Shown here: in pieces, positions 57,769 to 64,000 of the stretch | Layout: every line of letters starts with the position of its first letter | Position numbering within the stretch: position 1 is the first letter of the stretch | Made by a program: the position numbers and the translations under genes | Assembly: GCA_021397845.1 (NCBI GenBank) | Contig: JAHSVC010000031.1 | Location: 3,782,001-3,846,000, forward strand | From: Areca catechu | Taxonomy: Eukaryota > Streptophyta > Magnoliopsida > Arecales > Arecaceae | DNA length: 64,000 nucleotides | Direction of reading: 5' to 3' | The notes under the pieces: model-generated | Told to the model about the DNA's origin: nothing | Databases searched by the model: none | What the model saw: the letters and a program-made list of their open reading frames with translations, nothing else

Positions 57769-58218
57769 GATAAAGGTGGTTGGATCAAATGCCTATGTGT
57801 TAGATTTGCCTCCGGATTTGGGCATTAGTTCTACCTTCAATATCGCAGACCTGGTTGAGTATAGGGAACCGGTAGCGATACCCATTGAGGCCTTTGGACC
57901 TACTCCTTCCATTATGAGTGACCCTAGCCCAGAGGGTCCACCAATAAATTAGCTTGAGAAAGGAGAACGGATCGAGCGTATCTTGGATGATCAAGCCATA
58001 ATGACCTGGGGTTGCGGCTATCAATGCTACCTGGTCCGATGGCAAGGCTGGCTAGAGTCAGATGATTCATGGATTTCTTGAGAGGACTTGCAGTGCCTCA
58101 ACCCAGACATTCTCGAGAGATATGTGAGCCAGCCTGATCTTCACTCGACATGGTCGAGTTCCTCCTATCCCGAGAGAATTGGTGCGGACACCAGAGGCAC
58201 CAGAATAAGATAGAGGCT
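57769..58218 (+). pseudogene. pol: Second chromodomain copy, inverted
   Basis: The same barrel and chromodomain on the plus strand: VGSNAYVLDLPPDLGISS, LVEYREPVAIPIEAFGPTPS, then after a stop ERILDDQAI, CYLVRWQGWLESDDSWIS and ERYVSQPDL, reading into the LTR. It forms an inverted repeat with 56125-56570. Stops: tag at about 57951 and tga at about 58080. Confidence 0.8.
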
Positions 58219-59436
58219 TCTCAACCCTCTGTGAATTAATTAGTAGTGTTTGAGTCCATTTGTAATAAGGGCTTAGTCCATTTGAGTTGTCATTTTATTA
58301 TTTGAGTCCTGTACCAATCAGCTCATGTTAAGCTAGTCTTCTTCCTAAGTCCTGTACATGTCAGCCCAAGTACAAGTGAAGACATGTCAGCCCAAGTACA
58401 AATGAAGACTGAGCCAATATAAGTAAAGATCAACCCAGCCTGAAGACATGAAGACCACGGAAGGTCCAGTAGAAGAAATCAGAAACCCTGGAGTCACATC
58501 GAAAGCCCGGGAGCTCTGAATCATAGCCTGAAGTAGATTGGGCCAGTTAAGGCCTAGGAGAGGAACTAGGGTACCATATGCTTATGGTCACCTTCCCCTT
58601 GGTAGGCCACTTAGAGTCAACCCTCTTGGTCGACCAAGGCAAGAGAGGAGAGAAATTTGAGGGATTTTTCTACCTAAACCTACCATGTATTCTAGCAAGG
58701 GTTTGGGTGGGATTCAAATTCCTAGGTAATGTCTATTGTAACCTTACTTGGGGTCCAAGTTTAAGAGTCTATTTAAGAGACTCTACTCTCTTATATCAAG
58801 GCACTTTTTATTCATGAAATATAACTGAGTTCTTCTAATTGCTATGTGCTACATGCTGTGTGCTAAGGGGATTCTGTGTGAGCCCCTCCTTCTTGGTGTC
58901 CTGCACCCAGTCTCTAGCCGCCATCCAACTCTCCATGCCCTGGCCACCCACCCTCAAACCTTCCTTCCCCTTGCTATTTTTTGATTAATCCTACATCTTT
59001 TCTTTGTTTTCTAACCCTAGAATGGTTGTTTGCAGGTCCCTCAGCTTCTACGAATCAAATAACTCCAGCCGAGCAGCGATCGGGTCATCATGTAGAAAGT
59101 CGAGAATCCGCTAGTCTCTAGCTTGATTTTCCAGGCCGCATCCCGGAGCGAGAGCGATCCCTTCATCTACGATCTACACTGAGTGCATCAGCCATTGCCA
59201 GGGACACCCCCTCTGCTTGCTAGTCACTTTATTGGAGAAGAATTAGCCCAACCGAGACTTCTCAGCCTCGGCGGTCCTCTTCTTATTACTTTTTAGGATC
59301 TACTTTGCATGCAGTTGTTTCTTTCTTGCATAGAATTTTCTTTTTAGATTCATGGTCTATTCTTCGGGATTTAGATTCACAACATAACCTAAAAAATTAC
59401 AAAAATATATTTGCATGAAATTTTAGTTCCGCATCA
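58180..59436 (+). repeat. Internal LTR of the composite (plus)
   Basis: TGGTGCGGACACCAGAGG to agttccgcatca, 1257 bp. It is preceded by pol end and followed by a primer site, so it acts as 3' LTR to the left and 5' LTR to the right. TATA-like tctatttaagag near 58768. Confidence 0.85.
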
Positions 59437-59438
59437 TT

Positions 59439-59450
59439 TGGTATCAAAGC
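59439..59450 (+). promoter_or_regulatory. Primer binding site in the composite
   Basis: TGGTATCAAAGC, two bases after the LTR. One transition from the initiator tRNA-Met match. Confidence 0.85.
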
Positions 59451-60566
59451 CTGTTTTGGTCTCAATTCTCTTTGGATATTCGGATCGGGTGCTTCACCAT
59501 GGCCGTCCGGTCATAGGAGACTAGTAGGGCTTCAAGACCCTCTCTTCCCAATCTATGGGATCTCCTATGGTGGTAGGGGTGCCGTTGTGAATTGACTCCT
59601 GAAGTAGAACTCAAAGAGTTCCATTAGGGTTTTTGCATTCTCGGCCTTCTCAGTACATCCCCTATTTTTTCAATTGTTTCTACTTGCATAAACTCAAAAA
59701 ATTCTAAAATTTATTTTTCTGAATTCCTCATAATTGACATTAATTTTCAAAATTTTTTCAGGAATTATTTCGATCTTTGGATTTTCTCACAACCGAAACA
59801 CTGCCTAAGAACAATTCTGCTCTATTTTGGTAGCAAAGCCGATTTCGAAAAGTTTAGGGTTCTTTAGTATAATTTTTTGCATATCTTTAAATCTGGAATG
59901 TTCCCTACATATTAGGTCATAATCTGCAAGTTATCTTTTTATTTTAGAAAATACCAAAATAAAAAAAAAAACATATATTCATAAAACACCAAAAATACTT
60001 AAACCTTAATTTGCATTTTCATCTGCCTATCATCATTGCATAAAATACCTTACAAGCACTTTCTATATGTTAGATAAGGGGAGGAGTTGATAACCTCTCC
60101 TTAGCTCGAAACCACATCCCTTGCATTCGGTTCCAAGCCTAATCTAAAAATAACTATACTTAATTTGCCTTAGTGGGCTAGGGACACCCATCGGTCGGGT
60201 TCAATCATTGTGGGATGACTAGTGCACCCAATTCATCTCCTATTACTAGATGCTGGTGTCTAGGTTAGAGGTACAGTGTCAAACAACCTAAGCAGATCGG
60301 TGATTCCTTAATTGGGTCCCTGCGAGAGCAGGGGGCCCTCTCACCATCCCACCTCTTACCTGGCCGGTTGAAGGACTAGGATTTGAGTTGTGTGTAAGTT
60401 GAGTCAACCCATTCTGATTGGCTCTAGGTCTAGGCAGCCATAGTTGATTCGTCTTTGAGTCTTGCATGTGCACTAGCTTAGGAGTTGATGTGTGTGTTTG
60501 ATTGCATGACCATTTGATTAGAAGTCCAATACCGATAGCCTCAACCCAACTCAACCTAGTGAAACC
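59451..60566 (+). other. Leader of the composite's gag unit
   Basis: Plus-strand leader with the stem GGGGAGG-AGTTGATAA-CCTCTCC (60078-60100) and the block ending cacctcttacctggccggtt shared with the other leaders (60240-60470). No gene. Confidence 0.75.
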
Positions 60567-61576
60567 ATGGAGTCCAACCATAGGAGAACCCCATACCATG
60601 ACTTCTATTTGGAGCCCAACCCTAGGAGAACCACTAGGTATGTTGTGTTGGTAGCACCTAAATTTTGTTATCCTGAGTGTGAGGATTATCTTACTTGGGA
60701 AAGAGATATGGACCTATATTTTGAACAAAATATGGGTTTCTATTCTGAAAGACATCAGTTCAGGTTTGCTAAAGCTAAGTTAGTTCACCAAGCCACGGTA
60801 GACTGGGATAATATTGAGAGAATACTTAGGCAAGAAGGCCGTGAACCCATAACTACCAAGAGTGACATGAAACTTTAACTAAGAATAAAGTACCTACCCA
60901 AATCCTATGAGTCCAAGAGACCCACAACCTATAGATCTTATGACTCCAAATCCTATGAACCTAGAACCTATGTATCCAAAACCTATGAACCTAGATCCTA
61001 TGCACCCACACCCTATAAGCCTAGTAGACCCATGACCTATAGATCTGAACCCATGACCTATGAGCAGAATGAACCCCTAGGCTATTGACCAAATCCCATA
61101 AGGTTAGTACCCCTAGATATGAGCCCAGCAGTAAGCCACTACCCCTTAGGCAACCTGAACCTACTAGAATTAGTGCCCATAATCAGAGACTAGGACCTAG
61201 CCAAATTCCCCTTAGCCGACCTTCCCCTACCATCCCTTTGATTCACAAGGCTGACATTATAGTGGAAGTGTATGAAGCTGATGTGAACCTAATGGATGAG
61301 TATGAGGGAGAAGAGGAGATACCTCTAGAAGACCTAGAATTAGTTGACCCCGTAGGTACCCAGGTAGAAGCCAATCCAGAGTTAGTTGACCCTAACTATG
61401 CCTAGCCTAAAGTCATAGTGGAAGGACAATTAGAGGAGGATAACCTAGATACTGCTGCTAGAACCTTACCTGAAAAAATCATAGAGGAGAGCCAAATTAT
61501 AAAGTTTAGTCCTAAAATATAAGAACCAAAAGAATTTATTAAGGACCTGATCTTTTTGAATCAGTACCCTCAGGAT
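60567..61576 (+). pseudogene. gag: gag with half a capsid and SYEPR repeats
   Basis: The N-terminus resembles only the repeat part of element A (RRTPYHDFYLEPNPRRT). A capsid N-half follows: CEDYLTWERDMDLYFEQ, RFAKAKLVHQATVDWDNI, then a stop after SDMKL (60877-60879). Text continues LRIKYLPKSYE and passes directly into YRSYDSKSYEPRTYVSK-type repeats, as in element A, where Gy-1 continues with capsid sequence. The acidic tail (VEVYEADVNLMDEYEGEEE) lies at 61085-61405. Homology ends at about 61576 at the junction with LTR text. Frameshifts and stops throughout. Confidence 0.75.
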
Positions 61577-62136
61577 GAGCCCCTCCTTCTTCCCGGTGTC
61601 CTGCGCCCTATCTCCAGCCGCCATCCATCTCTCCAAGCCCTGGCCACCAACCCTCAAACCTTCCTTTCCCTTGCTATTTTTTGATTAATCCTCCATCTTT
61701 GCTTTATTTTCTAACCCTAGAATGGTTGTTTGCAAGTCCCTCGGCTTCTATGAATCCAACGACTCCAGTCGGGTAGCGATCGGATCACCGGGTAGAAAGT
61801 CGAGAATCCACCAGTCTCTAGCTTGATTTTCCAGGCCGCATCCGAGAGTGACAGCGATCCCTTCATCTATGATCTACGCTAGGTGCATCAACCATTACCA
61901 GGTACACCCACTCTGCCTGCCAGTCACTTTATTGGAGAAGAACTAGCCCAACTGAGACTTCTCAGCCTTGGCGATCCTCTTCTTATTGCTTTTTAGGATC
62001 TACTTTGCATGCAGTTAATTCTCTCTTGTATAGAATTCTCTTCTTAGATTCATGGTCTATTCTTCGGGATTTAGATTCACAACTTAACCAAAAAAATTAC
62101 AAAAATATATTTGCATGCAATTTTAGTTCCGCATCA
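61577..62136 (+). repeat. Truncated right LTR of the composite
   Basis: Starts mid-LTR (gagcccctccttctt, matching 58880 onward) and runs to gcatca. The gag/LTR junction shows a few bases of microhomology (tgag). The duplication cctgg follows. Confidence 0.85.
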
Positions 62137-62880
62137 CCTGGGCACCTACTACCTCCTGAAGGTGGCGCACGTCCTGCCACAAATACAGGCTCTGTAGTGC
62201 ATCACCTACACGACATGAATGATGCAACCCCCCATGATATAAGAACCTGAGCCTTTCCAAGAAGGGTATTCCACTAAGGCCCCAGGTCCTGTGACACTCC
62301 AACAGTTCCCCCCATACTGGGAATGCACCACCGTGGCTCGGGCTCAGTGGCATGGTGCCCACCCCTCCCATGGAAAGTTACATCATCAGAAGGGCAAGAC
62401 TGGCTTGATAGAAGGGCGACAGCGAGCAACCAAAAACCCTCCCATAAAAGGTACCTGAAAATGGATACCTAGAAGAAGCCCTAAACCTAGTTGGGTCACC
62501 CCATGCATATAAAACCAGAGAGGAGAGGTACATAAGAAGGTAAGTAAGAAAATATATGGAGAAAAGGGGCAAGGAACCACTCGAGGGAACCTCCCAAGCT
62601 CTCTTTCGTTTTCTCTCAACTCATCTCCATTCCATTTTTCTCTCCTCTACAAGGAGAGTCTCCCAAGCTCTCCACTATAGAGGTTCTATTCCCCCCGATC
62701 ATCCTATTGACTTGATCATCAGAGTGTCCCCGCCATAATCCCCAGCCTGGTTCTCCTCTGTTTTGCAGGTCAACCAGCCAATGAGTCGACCGGAAGAGAG
62801 GACCAAGTGCCCCATGGGAACCCGACATGTCAGAGCTACAGGCCACAGCGATCTTGGCAGCAACAAAATCCATAATTAAT

Positions 62881-64000
62881 TAAAAATTAGTTAGGAATTA
62901 GTTAGGATAACTAACTAATTCTAACCAACTAGGAAACTAACTAACCTAATTCCTAACCAATTTAGGTTTAGGTTTAAATCTATAACTAATTAGGAATTAG
63001 ATCCTAATCTAATTAGAACCACTAAACCCAAATAGAATAGATTAGAGCTAATTTAATTTAATTTAATTTAATTTATCTAGGATTATACAATTAATTGGGT
63101 CAAATCGAATTAGCTCATAATAATTATATTTAGTTTAGTCCAAAATCTAATTGGACTAGGTCATCATCCAACTTAACCAAATCAAATTCAATTTAATTTG
63201 TATCGAACCTAATCATAATTAAATGATCAAATCATCTATAAAATATAACTTTTGTAACAAAGTCCTCCTTGTTACAATTATCACGTGCCAAAATTAGCAT
63301 GTTCTAAATTTATAAGTCTTACAAATTTAGATTTTCTAAATATGGAACTCTCATATATTTCAATCCGACTGTGATCAAGTCAAACTCCTATTATGTATGA
63401 CCTCTCAAGTTTTATTCTATCTAATAGTAAGATATACCATGAACTCCATCATAGTATCATCGAACTCTTTTGATGAACCAAAACAATTCCAGCTCACCCC
63501 ATCAAGGATTGTTGATCCAAAATTATCCAAGTAGCTTCTTAAAATCCACTAGTAATGCTTAGCAACATGTAGTGGCAACCCAGTAGAATAGAAAAAAGAA
63601 TACCTAGGTATAGTTATCATGTGATTGAATTTTTCTATCAAGAATCTCAACAAGATGTAGGTCATGGAAACTTGCCAAACCCTAAGCATATATCATATGC
63701 ATAATTCAATCAGCTCAAGTCCAAATTGCAAAAGGTCATGAAAACTCTTTTCCATCATTCACATTACTGTGGCCATGGTGTTAAGGACTTAGCTTCTTAA
63801 ATCGCATAGGACTATACCTTAACTACTAAGATCGATAGATCCCTTATTAGTACTCTTCCACTCATATAATAAACCTACTGTAGCCAATGAATACCACAAG
63901 GGCCTGAATGGCTAGGACCAATATTTTGTGTTGTTAAACTGCTGCAACCCCATTATGAGTGGCCAAGGCACCGTAGGTCAAAGAACCCCCTCTTACAACT
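62881..64000. other. Unclassified AT-rich DNA
   Basis: Continuation of the host sequence of the solo Tat-like LTR. Rich in ctaactaattcctaacc and aatttaatttaattta runs to about 63100. It then reads like copia U3 (gttccagctcac, gacctctcaagttttattc), but I could not align it to the other copia LTRs here. No gene seen. Confidence 0.35.

Larger units (their letters stand above)
54902..62136. mobile_element. Composite gypsy insertion with outward-facing U5 ends
   Basis: Flanked by the 5-bp duplication cctgg (54897-54901 and 62137-62141). Order: LTR (minus, 54902-56158), chromodomain, integrase and RNase H end (minus, 56159 to about 57768), inversion junction, chromodomain (plus, about 57769-58179), full LTR (plus, 58180-59436), primer site, leader and gag (plus), truncated LTR (plus, 61577-62136). 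Both outer termini are the same LTR end (tgatgcg.../...cgcatca), unlike any standard element, where one end is U3 and the other U5. Confidence 0.8.
54229..62875 (+). mobile_element. Solo Tat-like LTR, split by the composite insertion
   Basis: TGATGTGGTACATTTGC (54229) to ttggcagcaaca (62875), with duplication aaatc at 54224-54228 and 62876-62880. Without the inserted composite it is 1407 bp. Left part: alternating 49- and 54-bp GC-rich tandem units (54322-54783; gcgagccc...gaggtcagctcc). Right part: TATA box (tataaaa, 62508-62514) and the end phrase ttttgcaggtcaacc, which resembles the Tat LTR's ttgttgcaggttctcc. No internal region remains. Confidence 0.75.

Noticed and set aside
63040..63080. 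aatttaatttaattta run as a possible structured repeat
   Set aside because: Simple AT microsatellite with no further organisation.
1..64000. Host protein-coding, tRNA or rRNA genes
   Set aside because: Every frame with recognisable motifs is retrotransposon gag or pol, or the Tat antisense gene. Matches to initiator tRNA-Met are 12-base primer sites only, without a cloverleaf.

Overview
This window is plant nuclear DNA made almost entirely of LTR retrotransposons, many nested inside one another. I found no convincing host gene, tRNA, rRNA or CRISPR array. The mix points to a flowering plant with a large repeat-rich genome: long-LTR Angela/BARE-like Ty1/copia, Sirevirus (SIRE/Maximus-like) copia, Tat-like Ty3/gypsy with an antisense gene, and gypsy elements with a chromodomain. 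Several primer binding sites match the initiator tRNA-Met end. A monocot such as a palm is a guess, not a result.

Left end (1-19054), a nest five deep: gypsy Gy-1 (minus; gag, leader, 5' LTR; right end 4414) sits in gypsy Gy-2 (minus; right end 6746). Gy-2 sits in a Tat element (plus; RNase H, integrase, tandem repeats, antisense pseudogene, 3' LTR; right end about 13663). That sits in a Sirevirus (plus; right end 15834), which sits in gypsy Gy-3 (minus; tRNA-Asp-like primer site at 17336-17353). The left halves lie outside the window. Fragments of a plus-strand gypsy follow (18307-19054).

Middle (19055-52138): a head-to-tail array of three minus-strand Angela/BARE-like copia bodies that share LTRs (LTR1-body1-LTR2-body2-LTR3-body3-rearranged LTR4). 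LTR1 is split by element A (21204-27206, duplication catag), a gypsy derivative with a long gag-like frame and almost no pol. Body3 is split by a solo gypsy LTR (46206-47660, duplication ttcat). LTR4 is split by a solo Sirevirus LTR (50426-51909, duplication atttt).

Right end (52139-64000): unclassified AT-rich DNA holds a solo Tat-like LTR (54229-62875, duplication aaatc). That LTR is split by a 7.2 kb composite (54902-62136, duplication cctgg) whose two outer ends are both LTR U5 ends, because its outer LTRs point in opposite directions.

Most noteworthy: the inverted-LTR composite, the LTR-sharing copia array with shared and recurrent CHG-type nonsense transitions, the gag-like frame of element A whose capsid region is replaced by repeats, a leader hairpin with a compensatory base-pair change, a leader block shared by copia and gypsy elements, tandemly repeated primer binding sites, and seven RCCGAC motifs upstream of a Sirevirus TATA box. 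Family names come from recognising motifs by eye; no database was searched.
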